Source: Candidatus Solibacter usitatus
Lineage (GTDB): Bacteria; Acidobacteriota; Terriglobia; Bryobacterales; Bryobacteraceae
Assembly (NCBI GenBank): GCA_016191645.1
Contig: JACPVQ010000169.1
Location: 1-37,933, forward strand
Reading direction: 5' to 3'
Length of the DNA stretch: 37,933 nucleotides
A model generated the notes under the pieces. The model saw only the letters and a program-made list of their open reading frames with translations. It ran no database searches and was not told the DNA's origin. The position numbers and the translations under genes are program-made. Positions 1 through 8,000 of this stretch are shown here, in pieces (position 1 is the first letter of the stretch; each line of letters opens with the position of its first letter).

Positions 1-2
1 AT

Positions 3-200
3 GTGGGGCAGATCTCCAGATCTGCAGCGGGATCTCCAGATCCCGCATGGCCTCGCAAGAGGCCATCGGCCGCGATGCGGCCGCCGCTGGTGGGTTCTCG
101 ACCGTGCCGCGGGATCTCCAGATCCCGCATCCGCGGTCCTAAGTCACTGCCGGCAGAGGCGATCTGGAGATCGCCTCGCAGGTCTGGAGACCTGCCCCAC
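3..200 (-). repeat. Modular hairpin repeat, copy 1 (complete, inverted)
   Basis: Non-coding element that on the minus strand begins GTGGGGCAGGTC and ends GATCTGCCCCAC, so its termini are inverted repeats. It holds seven hairpins: 8-25, 27-46, 47-66, 67-83, 109-128, 156-177 and 178-195. Stems are 7-9 bp and perfect. Loops are TCCA at 8-25, 27-46 and 109-128, TGGA at 156-177 and 178-195, GCAA at 47-66 and GAT at 67-83. It is the reverse orientation of the copies at 3628 and 18852 and carries one extra GCGGGATC hairpin plus a spacer relative to the copy at 18852. Resemblance to REP/BIME or MITE-like elements is by architecture only; no family is recognised. Confidence 0.9.
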
Positions 201-225
201 AGAGCAGCACAGCCGCAACCAAAGG

Positions 226-250
226 AAATCTTCGCAGCTTGGGAAGATTT
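226..250. other. 8-bp perfect hairpin downstream of the YCII-domain gene
   Basis: AAATCTTC at 226-233 pairs with GAAGATTT at 243-250 around a 9-nt loop, 17 nt past the stop of the minus-strand YCII gene. There is no T tract of the usual length after the stem, so a role as intrinsic terminator is only possible. It is not part of the hairpin repeat family that ends at position 200. Confidence 0.35.
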
Positions 251-266
251 CAGAGAGTAGTACACT

Positions 267-614
267 TTATGTTGGCTCCACTTCGCGGACCTCTATGGTC
301 CCGTACTCCAGGTGCGGACAGCTTCGCGACAACGCAACGGCCTCATCGTAGCTGCCGGCCTCAATCAGGAAGTACCCGCCGATCACCTCTTTGCTTTCGA
401 CATAAGGCCCATCCGTGACCGAGGTCCCCTTCATCACACGGCCGCTGTTGTCGCGCAGCTTGTGACCGCCCAGCAGTCTATTCTGTGCGGCCAGTCCGCC
501 CGCCCAGTTCTTGTATTTGAGAATCATCGCCTGAATCTCTTCCGCGCTCAGCGTGCGGCCAATGTTTTCCGCGAGCGTCGCGGATTCGTGTAGCAATAAC
601 AAATAGTTCGCCAT
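267..614 (-). CDS. YCII/DGPF-domain small protein
   Basis: A 115-residue cytosolic protein of the YCII-related (DGPF) superfamily. It starts MANYLLLLHES and carries the family signature VTDGPYVESKEVIGGYFLIEA around residues 68-88, followed by the typical aromatic/acidic C-terminal strand. The start at 614 is preferred over one six codons upstream because AAGAAAGGAAA lies just before it as ribosome binding site. Family members form ferredoxin-like dimeric barrels. In many bacteria they sit beside an ECF sigma factor, but none is seen here. Its immediate upstream neighbour is a PIN toxin 72 bp away. The biochemical activity is unknown; family assignment is firm, function is not. Confidence 0.85.
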   Translation of the reverse strand: MANYLLLLHESATLAENIGRTLSAEEIQAMILKYKNWAGGLAAQNRLLGGHKLRDNSGRVMKGTSVTDGPYVESKEVIGGYFLIEAGSYDEAVALSRSCPHLEYGTIEVREVEPT

Positions 615-686
615 CGGTTTCCTTTCTTTCACTCTACCCTGCGTATGGTTGACGAATGGCGAACGACGGAATCGACAGGCGGTCTA

Positions 687-1088
687 TTAATTTTGTGCCG
701 GAGTCCGGCAGAGCATCACTTTCACATCGATGCCGAGGTTCATCCAGGCCCGATCGGCTGTGACCGCCGTCGCTCCCATTCGGCGAGCCGTGGCCAGACA
801 CGCGCGATCTGCCAATGACAATCCTTGACGGCGCGTCGGCTCCGAAAGTTTTGCTGCCTCCAAGGCCAACTCCGCATCAAACGGCAGAGTTTCAATGTGT
901 GTTCTATACAAAGATTCCTCAGCTTCGGTCAGCCCCATCCCCTTCGCCAGAAGCTTGGCATACACCTCAGACAAGTTCACGACGGACACTCCAGATTCCG
1001 GCAATAACCGATCCACGAATTCGCGCCCCCCTTCGTTGAACAAGTAAGCGAGCAGCGCCGATGCATCCAGAACAAACCTAACGGCCAC
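687..1088 (-). CDS. PIN-domain toxin of an AbrB-PIN (VapC-type) pair
   Basis: A 133-residue PIN-domain ribonuclease. The acidic metal-binding residues of the family are in place: Asp8 in FVLDAS, Glu41 in NLSEVY, Asp94 in LSLADRACL and Asp112 in VTADRAW. Such proteins usually cut tRNA or rRNA when released from their antitoxin. The GTG at 1088 is chosen because it puts Asp8 at the usual distance from the N terminus and overlaps the antitoxin end by 11 bp, as expected for translational coupling. A longer in-frame reading to 1160 would add 24 residues that lie inside the antitoxin gene. Target RNA and activity are not known. Confidence 0.88.
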   Translation of the reverse strand: MAVRFVLDASALLAYLFNEGGREFVDRLLPESGVSVVNLSEVYAKLLAKGMGLTEAEESLYRTHIETLPFDAELALEAAKLSEPTRRQGLSLADRACLATARRMGATAVTADRAWMNLGIDVKVMLCRTPAQN

Positions 1089-1359
1089 GGAGCCTGGCCT
1101 CGTCCTCTTCCATTTCCTTCTCGACTTCACGGCGCCGTTCTGCCAGGAGTTCCTCCACAACGGAAGGTCCCCCCGGGGTTATGTAGCGCGCCACCAGTTC
1201 CAAAGCGCTACGGCGTGCGGCCTCGACAGACATGACCTTGATCTCTTCCCCTTCGACGATCAGGAGCATCTCTGTTTCCGGTTGTAGGTTCAGTTGTTTG
1301 CGGACGCCGGCTGGGATCAGCACGCGTCCGGAGCGATCAATGGCAGATTTGTGATACAC
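1078..1359 (-). CDS. AbrB/MazE-type antitoxin
   Basis: A 93-residue antitoxin with an N-terminal swapped-hairpin AbrB DNA-binding domain (KSAIDRSGRVLIPAGVRKQL, near the N terminus) and an acidic, charged helical C-terminal tail rich in Glu and Arg that would bind the PIN toxin encoded just downstream. The start is placed at GTG 1359. A TTG two codons earlier, at 1365, lies inside the -10 box of a good promoter, so it could not be on the transcript. The mRNA then begins almost exactly at GTG with no Shine-Dalgarno sequence. Autoregulation by the pair at this promoter is typical of the family and is inferred. Confidence 0.85.
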   Translation of the reverse strand: MYHKSAIDRSGRVLIPAGVRKQLNLQPETEMLLIVEGEEIKVMSVEAARRSALELVARYITPGGPSVVEELLAERRREVEKEMEEDEARLRGR

Positions 1360-1364
1360 TGCCA

Positions 1365-1393
1365 AGTTTACAACAATCTGGCAGAATCGTCAA
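1365..1393 (-). promoter_or_regulatory. Sigma70-like promoter of the AbrB-PIN operon
   Basis: On the minus strand TTGACG (1388-1393) and TAAACT (1365-1370) are separated by exactly 17 nt. The predicted transcription start, about 7 nt past the -10 box, falls at position 1358, that is on the GTG start codon at 1359. This predicts a leaderless mRNA. Seen by eye, not tested. Confidence 0.65.
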
Positions 1394-1453
1394 ATTCCCC
1401 ATTCCCCCCTTTGCCGCTCATTTTGGTGTACCCTCATCCATAGGAGGAAGTTA

Positions 1454-2617
1454 ATGAAACAAACATTCGCAGGTCTTCTGGTTCTGGCCGCCACGCCCGC
1501 GGCAATGCTGGCCGACTTCAGCTACACGCAAACCACGAGAATGACCGGAGGCGCTCTTGCCGCCATGGGCCGCGCGATGCCAGGATTGGGCGGCCGCGCG
1601 AATCAGCCCACCAATTCCACCACCTTATATAAGGGCAACAAGATGGCCCACATCAGCGATCAGTCGGCGGACATTTGGGACCTGGATACGGACACTATCA
1701 CCCACATCAATTTCAAGGATCAAAGCTACTCCCGCATCACCTTGGCGCAAATGAAGCAAGCGATGGAGCAGATGATGCAGAGCATGAAGGGAAAGACGAA
1801 TGAGGCCGGCGGCCAGATGAATGTGAATATGCGCGCCAATGTGACCGATACGGGGAAACGCGATGTCATCAACGGCGTGCAGGCGCGGGAAGTGATTCTC
1901 ACCATGGCCGCGCAAATGACCGACCGCAAGAGCAAAAGCTCCACCGAGATGCAGACCATGATGGCGTTGTGGCTGGCCGACGATGTGCCGGGATATGCCG
2001 AAGTTCGCGACTTTCAGCAACGCATGGCGGCGAAGATGGCGGGAGACTGGCAATCGCTCGCTTCGGGCCAAGCCGGCGCAATGGCGGGGTTTGGCGGCGG
2101 CATGTCGTCGCTAGCGGCCGAAGCGCACAAGATGCAAGGCATCCACATTCGCACCATCATGAAGATGGGCACGGGGCTCGATCCGGCGATGGCATCGCAG
2201 ATCAGCGCGCCGCCCGCGTCGGCTCCCGGTCAGCAAGGGCCGTCAGGCGGGCAAGTAGCGGAACGAGTGGCCACGCAAACAGCCGAAAACGAAGCAAATA
2301 ATCAGGTGGGCCGTCTGGCAGGTAGATTGCCGGGCAGCCTGGGCGGCGCATTAGGGGGCTTGGGTGGCGGACTCGGCGGATTAGGCCGCCGCAAACAACA
2401 AAAACAGACTCCTCCGCCGCCCGACCCGCAGGAGCAAGCCGCCCAACAGCAGGCCGCGCAGCAAGCGGGCGCGCAGATGCAGTCAGGCGTCGTGATGGAG
2501 ATGGTCACCGATACCACGGGCTTCTCTTCGGCCGCTGTCGACGCGGCAAAGTTCAGCGTGCCTGCTGGATTCAAAGAGACCGAGCATCCGATGTTGAAGT
2601 CTTCCAACCGGCGGTAA
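1454..2617 (+). CDS. Secreted Gly/Gln-rich hypothetical protein
   Basis: A 387-residue exported protein of unknown function. It has a signal peptide (MKQTFAGLLVLAATPAAMLA) and a strong ribosome binding site (AGGAGGAAG before ATG). The mature N-terminal half alternates short strands such as LYKGNKMAHI, ADIWDLDTDTITHI and YSRITLAQMKQAM, then a block with RDVINGVQAREVI. This order loosely resembles the DUF4412-type periplasmic fold, but I cannot confirm it. Around residues 290-312 there is a Gly/Leu repeat (GGALGGLGGGLGGLGRR), followed by a Pro- and Gln-rich stretch, and a C-terminal strand ending near GFKETEHPM. Methionine content is unusually high. It converges with the next gene with 6 bp between stop codons. 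Confidence 0.75.
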   Translation: MKQTFAGLLVLAATPAAMLADFSYTQTTRMTGGALAAMGRAMPGLGGRANQPTNSTTLYKGNKMAHISDQSADIWDLDTDTITHINFKDQSYSRITLAQMKQAMEQMMQSMKGKTNEAGGQMNVNMRANVTDTGKRDVINGVQAREVILTMAAQMTDRKSKSSTEMQTMMALWLADDVPGYAEVRDFQQRMAAKMAGDWQSLASGQAGAMAGFGGGMSSLAAEAHKMQGIHIRTIMKMGTGLDPAMASQISAPPASAPGQQGPSGGQVAERVATQTAENEANNQVGRLAGRLPGSLGGALGGLGGGLGGLGRRKQQKQTPPPPDPQEQAAQQQAAQQAGAQMQSGVVMEMVTDTTGFSSAAVDAAKFSVPAGFKETEHPMLKSSNRR

Positions 2618-2623
2618 GCAGAA

Positions 2624-3562
2624 TCAACTTTCGGGCGGATCCGGCGGCACAAACACCGTCCGGATTCCCGCCTCCGAAATCTCGGCCAGCCAAAGCGGTC
2701 CGCCGCCTAATTCATTCAAGCGGTAGACGCCGTCGCCGTTCAAACGGGAAAGCGCCGCGGGCATGCAGGGGCATTGAGCCGATCGTACTTCGCCCGTAGC
2801 CAGATTAACTTCCAACACCGATTGTGATCCGCGATCGGTCAGCAGCGCGCGCTGCCCATCGATCGCCGCCACCGTGCCCCACGATTCGCCATCGCGCAGC
2901 AGCACAGGATCTGACCAGGCGGGTAAATCGCGGGCCACCCATACCCCGGTCGCCGATGCGATCAATGCCGTGCGGCTGTTTTCCAAAAACGCCGCCCCGC
3001 GCGCGCCCATGCCTTCCCAAAGAACGCGTGCGCCGGAGCGTTCCAGCAGGCTCACGCTTCCTTCCGCCGAAATGGCCAGCACGAATTCGCCGTCGTCACT
3101 CACCGCCATCGATACCGCCGAGCCTACCGCCTCCGACTTCACCCACCACACCGGCGGCGCGGAGGTGCGCCATCCCGTCACCACGTAAATCCTGTTCAGA
3201 AGAGGATGCCAGACCAATGCGGCGCTCTCGCTGGTGCTCAACACCACCGACCCCGCGCCATCCGGAATCTCCTCGAAAACCGCGTTCGCAACGTCCGCTT
3301 TGAGATGCACGCGCGCCACCGTGCGATGGTCGCCCAGAATGGCCAGAGCCACATCCTGACCCGACGCGACTGCGGCGTGCTTCACCGCCGCGCCTACATC
3401 CAGCGATTTGCCCAACAGCGAAGATCCCGTAATCCCCAGAATGGGCCGCAGGGTTTCCGTGCGGCTGTCCCAAGCCCAGCCAAGCAGAGGCCCGCGAATG
3501 GGGGATTGGGCCGCGCCCGGCCATGCCAGGGCTGCCATTAGCAGCGCGATATGTGTGCTCAT
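2624..3562 (-). CDS. Secreted beta-propeller-like hypothetical protein
   Basis: A 312-residue exported protein. The start at 3562 gives a signal peptide (MSTHIALLMAALAWPGAAQS); an in-frame extension to 3709 would run through a hairpin repeat and is not credible. The mature chain shows repeated strand patterns ending in hydrophobic/aromatic residues (RIYVVTGWRT, FVLAISAEGSVSLLE, TGVWVARDL, RALLTDRGSQSVLEVNLATG), as in WD40/NHL/YVTN-like propellers. Exact blade count is not resolved. No catalytic motif is visible. It likely has a binding or structural role in the periplasm; this is inference. Confidence 0.72.
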   Translation of the reverse strand: MSTHIALLMAALAWPGAAQSPIRGPLLGWAWDSRTETLRPILGITGSSLLGKSLDVGAAVKHAAVASGQDVALAILGDHRTVARVHLKADVANAVFEEIPDGAGSVVLSTSESAALVWHPLLNRIYVVTGWRTSAPPVWWVKSEAVGSAVSMAVSDDGEFVLAISAEGSVSLLERSGARVLWEGMGARGAAFLENSRTALIASATGVWVARDLPAWSDPVLLRDGESWGTVAAIDGQRALLTDRGSQSVLEVNLATGEVRSAQCPCMPAALSRLNGDGVYRLNELGGGPLWLAEISEAGIRTVFVPPDPPES

Positions 3563-3627
3563 ACCTACTGAGTGCGTCCTCGCGGCAATTTTTCTCAAAA
3601 AAATTGCGCTGCCGGAGGATTTCCGTT

Positions 3628-3728
3628 GTGGGGACAGGTCTCCAGACCTGCGAGACGATCTCCAGATCGTCTCTGCCGGAAGTATTTGTATTCTCTGAGG
3701 CGGCTGCAAAGCAGCCGAGGGATCGCCG
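3628..3728 (+). repeat. Modular hairpin repeat, copy 3 (partial)
   Basis: Starts GTGGGGACAGGTC and contains the first three modules in the same order as the copy at 18852: hairpin 3635-3650 (CAGGTC stem, TCCA loop), hairpin 3652-3673 (GAGACGATC stem, TCCA loop), a spacer beginning TGCCGGAAGT, and hairpin 3701-3717 (CGGCTGC stem, AAA loop). The later modules and the CTGCCCCAC terminus are missing, so the right end is truncated near 3718-3728. It lies in the shared 5' region of two divergent genes (starts at 3562 and 3746). Confidence 0.85.
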
Positions 3729-3745
3729 CCGTGCTAAGGTGAATT

Positions 3746-4624
3746 TTGCCTGTAAACGTCGCCATCACACAGCAAGGGGATCGTTATCTGGCCACCGTCG
3801 ACGGCGGCGCGCCGTTTGAAGTTGCCCGCCGCGTGACCTACAAGGGCGCGTCCCCCACCGTTGGCTTGAGCAATCTGAAGACTCCCGGCGCTAAGTATGA
3901 CGCCGCCGCCTATCGCGCTCAGTTCGGCTTCTGGGCCGATTTCATCGTTCCCACTTGCATGGCGGAATCGAATGGCGCCTTCAATTGCCTCAACACTTAC
4001 GATCGTGCGTTTTTCACGTTCACGTTTCTGCAATATGCGGCGCATGTCCCCAACGGCGATTTCGTAAAGTATTTTCGCCTGTTGCTCGCAGAACCCGAGG
4101 CCGCCGACTACTTCCCCGATCTCTCGCTGCGCAATGGACGCATCTGGGGAGCAGTGCAATTGGAGAACGACACGACGACGCAGCCGCTGATGACCTACTT
4201 CAATCCGAGCGTGCAAGACGTCGAAACCGCCGAGGCCATCAACGCCGCCAAAATGGTCCACTGGTGTGAGCATGCCGCGAGTCATCGCGAAATTCAAGTG
4301 CGGTGCGGAGTGGAACATTTCAAAGCGGCGATGCAATCGTATTCCAAGCGCTACCAACTGGACGGGCGATTGGATCAGGTCTGCCTGGTGGTGGCCGACA
4401 TCCGGCATCAGGGCCGCGGCTCCAGCCAGGAGATTCTCACGGCTCTCGCTACCGGCGGCGATGAGAATCTGGCCTATCGCAACCTGCTGGACATCGGGCG
4501 CGCGAAGTTTCCGCAGCGTATCGCCACCATCGAACGGGAAGTCGTCAGGCTGCAACAAGCAGGCATTCTGGGCAGCTATCTTTACAACGATGCGCAAGGG
4601 GATTTCATCAGGGCGATGGGATGA
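3746..4624 (+). CDS. Hypothetical protein, possible lysozyme-like fold
   Basis: A 292-residue protein that I do not recognise with certainty. There is no signal peptide or membrane segment. The most distinctive block is MAESNGAFNCLNTYDRAFF followed by TFTFLQYAAH (about residues 72-100): a Glu ahead of an Asn/Thr/Tyr/Asp-rich loop and an aromatic helix recalls the active-site region of lysozyme-like or chitosanase-like glycan hydrolases, but this is a hunch. The C-terminal third is helical and charged. TTG at 3746 is taken as start, with AAGGTGA a few bases upstream. An extended -10-like TGCTAAGGT overlaps that site. The hairpin repeat copy ends about 18 nt before the start codon. A second unknown gene follows after 39 bp. 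Confidence 0.65.
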   Translation: MPVNVAITQQGDRYLATVDGGAPFEVARRVTYKGASPTVGLSNLKTPGAKYDAAAYRAQFGFWADFIVPTCMAESNGAFNCLNTYDRAFFTFTFLQYAAHVPNGDFVKYFRLLLAEPEAADYFPDLSLRNGRIWGAVQLENDTTTQPLMTYFNPSVQDVETAEAINAAKMVHWCEHAASHREIQVRCGVEHFKAAMQSYSKRYQLDGRLDQVCLVVADIRHQGRGSSQEILTALATGGDENLAYRNLLDIGRAKFPQRIATIEREVVRLQQAGILGSYLYNDAQGDFIRAMG

Positions 4625-4663
4625 CACGGCGGCGTCTTGAGTGGGACAATACTCTCTTACGCT

Positions 4664-5092
4664 ATGTTCTTCCGCCGAGAAAAAACCCGGACGCCTTCCT
4701 TCGAAGAATTGTTGGATCACCTGCGGCAGCAGGGATTCACCGTGCAGAATGAATCCTCCGGTGGTTCGCGGATCATTCGTGGAGTCTGTGCTGCGAGCAT
4801 CCAGCCGGGTCCGCCGCCGCACATCGGCAAGTCCGGCGTGCTGTTGGACGACGAGATTGGACAACTGTGCGACGGCGGCTACCAGAAGTTCTGGCTTGCG
4901 CCAAGCGGCCGCCGCGCGCCGTCGTCCGCCGATCACCTGCGCGCGCAGCATAACTTCGACGAAGATTTGCGCGAAGCGCTGGGACTGATCAGCATGTACA
5001 ACGAATCGTTGGGCACGCGCAACGAATTGCATCTCTACGACCGGGTGAAAGATCGCGATCACGGCGTTCCGAAGCGTTCCTGGGAACGCTAG
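4664..5092 (+). CDS. Conserved-looking hypothetical protein
   Basis: A 142-residue soluble protein with no recognised domain. It begins MFFRREKTRTPSFEELLDHL and continues with a mixed alpha/beta pattern, a Pro-rich turn (QPGPPPHIG) and a C terminus rich in acidic residues and Asn (EALGLISMYNESLGTRNELH). ATG 4664 is chosen over an in-frame TTG at 4637, which would add nine residues; neither has a clear Shine-Dalgarno sequence. Same strand and close behind the 3746-4624 gene, so co-transcription is likely. Its stop is one base from the stop of the convergent TonB receptor gene. Confidence 0.6.
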   Translation: MFFRREKTRTPSFEELLDHLRQQGFTVQNESSGGSRIIRGVCAASIQPGPPPHIGKSGVLLDDEIGQLCDGGYQKFWLAPSGRRAPSSADHLRAQHNFDEDLREALGLISMYNESLGTRNELHLYDRVKDRDHGVPKRSWER

Positions 5093-5093
5093 C

Positions 5094-8000
5094 TCAGAAC
5101 AACAGCTTGAGTCCGAATTGCAATTGGCGCGGGTCGTTGGCCTGCGCGGAGATCACTCCAAATTGCGCCGCGTTGAAATTGCTGTTCGGCCGGCCGAACT
5201 GAGGCGAGTTCGTGAGATTGAACGCCTCGGCGCGGAACTGCACCGTGACTCGCTCCCGCAGCACGACGTTCTTAAACAACGAGAGATTCATGTTGCGCGC
5301 GCCGTGCGTGCGCACATCGGGAAGGACGCGTCCCGCATTTCCCAATGTGAAGGGAGCGGGCTGGCTAAACACGGTCGTATCGAAGTACTTGTTGAGACGG
5401 CTCTCGATGGGCGTGTCCAGTTTTGCGCTGCGCCCGTTGTTGTTGGGACGCAGCACGGCATTGCCCGCGCCGGAAGTGTTCTGCGTGCTCAACGCCAGCG
5501 GTAATCCGGTTTGCGCCGCGAACACGCCGTTTACCTGCCACCCGCCGAAGAGGCGTCCGCGGCCAAACGGCAATTCGTAAACGTAGCTCAAGGCGAGCAG
5601 CTGCGAAACATCGTTGGCGGAAACGGACCAATCGGCGCGCCGGTCGTAAATATTCTGGCTGGCCGCGTTCGATCCAACCACGGCGATGATGGAGTTGTTG
5701 TCCATCAGCTTCTGCGCCGTGTAGGAAAGCAAAAAGCTCACTCCCTTGCTGAAACGTTTCTCGGCTTTGAGTTGAAAGGAATGGTAGAGCGCGTTCGATC
5801 CGGAAGGGAATTGCAACCCGACGTTGAGGAACTGCGGAAAGGGCGATGACAGCGCGCTGAGCGGAACGGTGGGCGTCGACAGCGTGCCCGTGGCGATCTG
5901 TCCGAAGAAGGGGTTTCGTACCTGCTGCTGCAACTGGCTGGACAATTGTTCCGGCCGCAGTTGATTCAAATTGTAGTTGCCAAAGGAAAGGTGCAGGCCG
6001 CGATTCCCTGTATAGCCCGCTTCCAGAAGAATGTTCGCAGGCAGTTGCTGCTGCACGTTCGCACTCCAGTTTTGCGTGTAAGGGATGCGGTAGTCGCCGT
6101 CCATCGCCGCCGTGATCGCGGTTCCCACGCCGGTCAGCAAGCCGGCGGCATTCCCGGTGACGGGAAGCAATCCGCCTGGAAATGGGTCGCGCAGGAAATT
6201 GGTGGGAGAGACGCCGTTGGCGGCGGCGATGAATTGCGTAGTGCTGCTGAATCCGGTGTTCGAATTGAGGCTTTGCGCGGAGCGGAGCGAGGGCGCGTGG
6301 AAGATTCCGTAGCCGCCGCGTATCACGGTACGCTTGCGTAGCTGGTAAGCAAAGCCGAAACGCGGATCCCATGCGAACAAGTCGGTTTGCGTGAGCCTGC
6401 GGCCGCGTCCGCCGGACCCGAGAAACGAAAGACCGCCCTTCAAACCGTCTAATCCAGCGGCCGCGGCAAGAGGCGAAGCCGCCGTTGGATCGAACACGTT
6501 CATCCGGTCGAAGCGCTCCGTGAATGCGAAATCGAAACCGTAACGCAGGCCGATGTTCAAGGTGAGCCGCGAGGTGATCTTCCAATCGTCGGCTGCATAA
6601 AACCCAACGTACTTGCCCGTGGTGGCATTCATGCGATTGTTCAGCGTCAGCGAACCTGTGCCAACGCCCAGCAGAAAGGAAGCCATGGCGTCGCCGGCGA
6701 TTGCGGTGGCGGCATTGGGATTCGGCCCTTGTGTAAACGTGCGGTCGAACGAGAACCCGCCATCGACGTTCGCGCCCTGCTGCACGTTCGCCTGCATCAC
6801 GCGAATATCGGTCCCGAATTTGAACAGGTGTTTACTGAACACCTTCATGTTGTTTACGCCGAGCGAGTGCGTGTTGTAGCCGGCCGGTCCCCATTGCGAT
6901 GCGAACCCGTTGCCCAGAGAAAAATAACCGGATGGTTGAAAGCCCGGGAACATAATGGCATTCGCGTTCCGCATGTACGCCGGCAGGCCCAGCTGCACGG
7001 GGTCGAATCCCTGGCTGCGCGGAATTCTGTTTTCCGTGGATCGTCCGTATCCATAGCGCAGGCCGATGAGAAACGTAGGATTCCAATTGAGTGTGTAATC
7101 GAATGCGCCGTTGGTGAACGTATCGCGAATGGTCACGCCGCCTTGCGCGATGGCGATCTCCTGGGGGAAATAGTTCGGCGGTACGGCGTCGTCGGTGCGG
7201 CGGGAAAACCGCACAAAGAAACGGTGACGCTCGTTGATGTTCTCGTCGAACTTCGCATCGATGTTATCGATGTTATTGACGTTCGCCGCGGCGGCCAGGT
7301 AGTTGTTCGCGCCGGTGTTGGGCGCGCCCGCCGCGTTGGGAACCGCGTAATAGGAAACCACGTTGCGCGCCACGGGATCGAATCGCGATGAGGGGATCAC
7401 ATTGCCGCTGAAGAGCTGCCGCGTGAACCCCGTGCCGGATTGCGTCGTCGTCGCGGGATCGTAAATATTGATCTGGTTTCCGGCGGCGTTGCGCGTGCGC
7501 GAGAAATCTCCAGCGCGCTGTTGCGCCGTGGGCACGGTTGCCGACAGGTTGCCCGCCGAGGATTGCCGCAATCCTTCAAAGCTGAACAGGAAGAACGATC
7601 GGTTGCGGCCGTTGTACAGCTTAGGCAGAACCACGGGCCCGCTAACGGTGGTCCCGAATTGATTGCGCTTGAAAGCGGGCAATCCGATGCCGGCGGTGTT
7701 GGCGAAAAAGTCGTTGGCATCCAGCTTCGAGTTGCGCAGAAACTCGAAGAGGGTTCCGCGCAGTTGGTTCGTTCCCGATTTGTAGATCATGTTGATCACC
7801 CCGCTGCCGCTGCGTCCGAATTCAGCGGAGTAGGTGTTGGTTTCCACCTTGAACTCCTGCACGGCGTCGACCGACGGGAAGATGGTGAAGCCGGAGATGG
7901 GATTGGACAGCGCCGTGGCCGACGGAATGCCATCCACCATCAGGTTGGCGCTGCCGGGGCGGCCGCCGTTAATGGAGATGTTCACATTGTTGTATTTGTC

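Noticed and set aside
1..351. Protein-coding frames through the left-end repeat
   Set aside because: They translate the hairpin modules into Arg/Ser-rich text and have no start signal.
3734..5062. A 442-codon minus-strand frame opposite the 3746-4624 gene
   Set aside because: Lacks signal, domain and ribosome binding site. The plus-strand frames have better starts and the minus frame spans two plus-strand genes.
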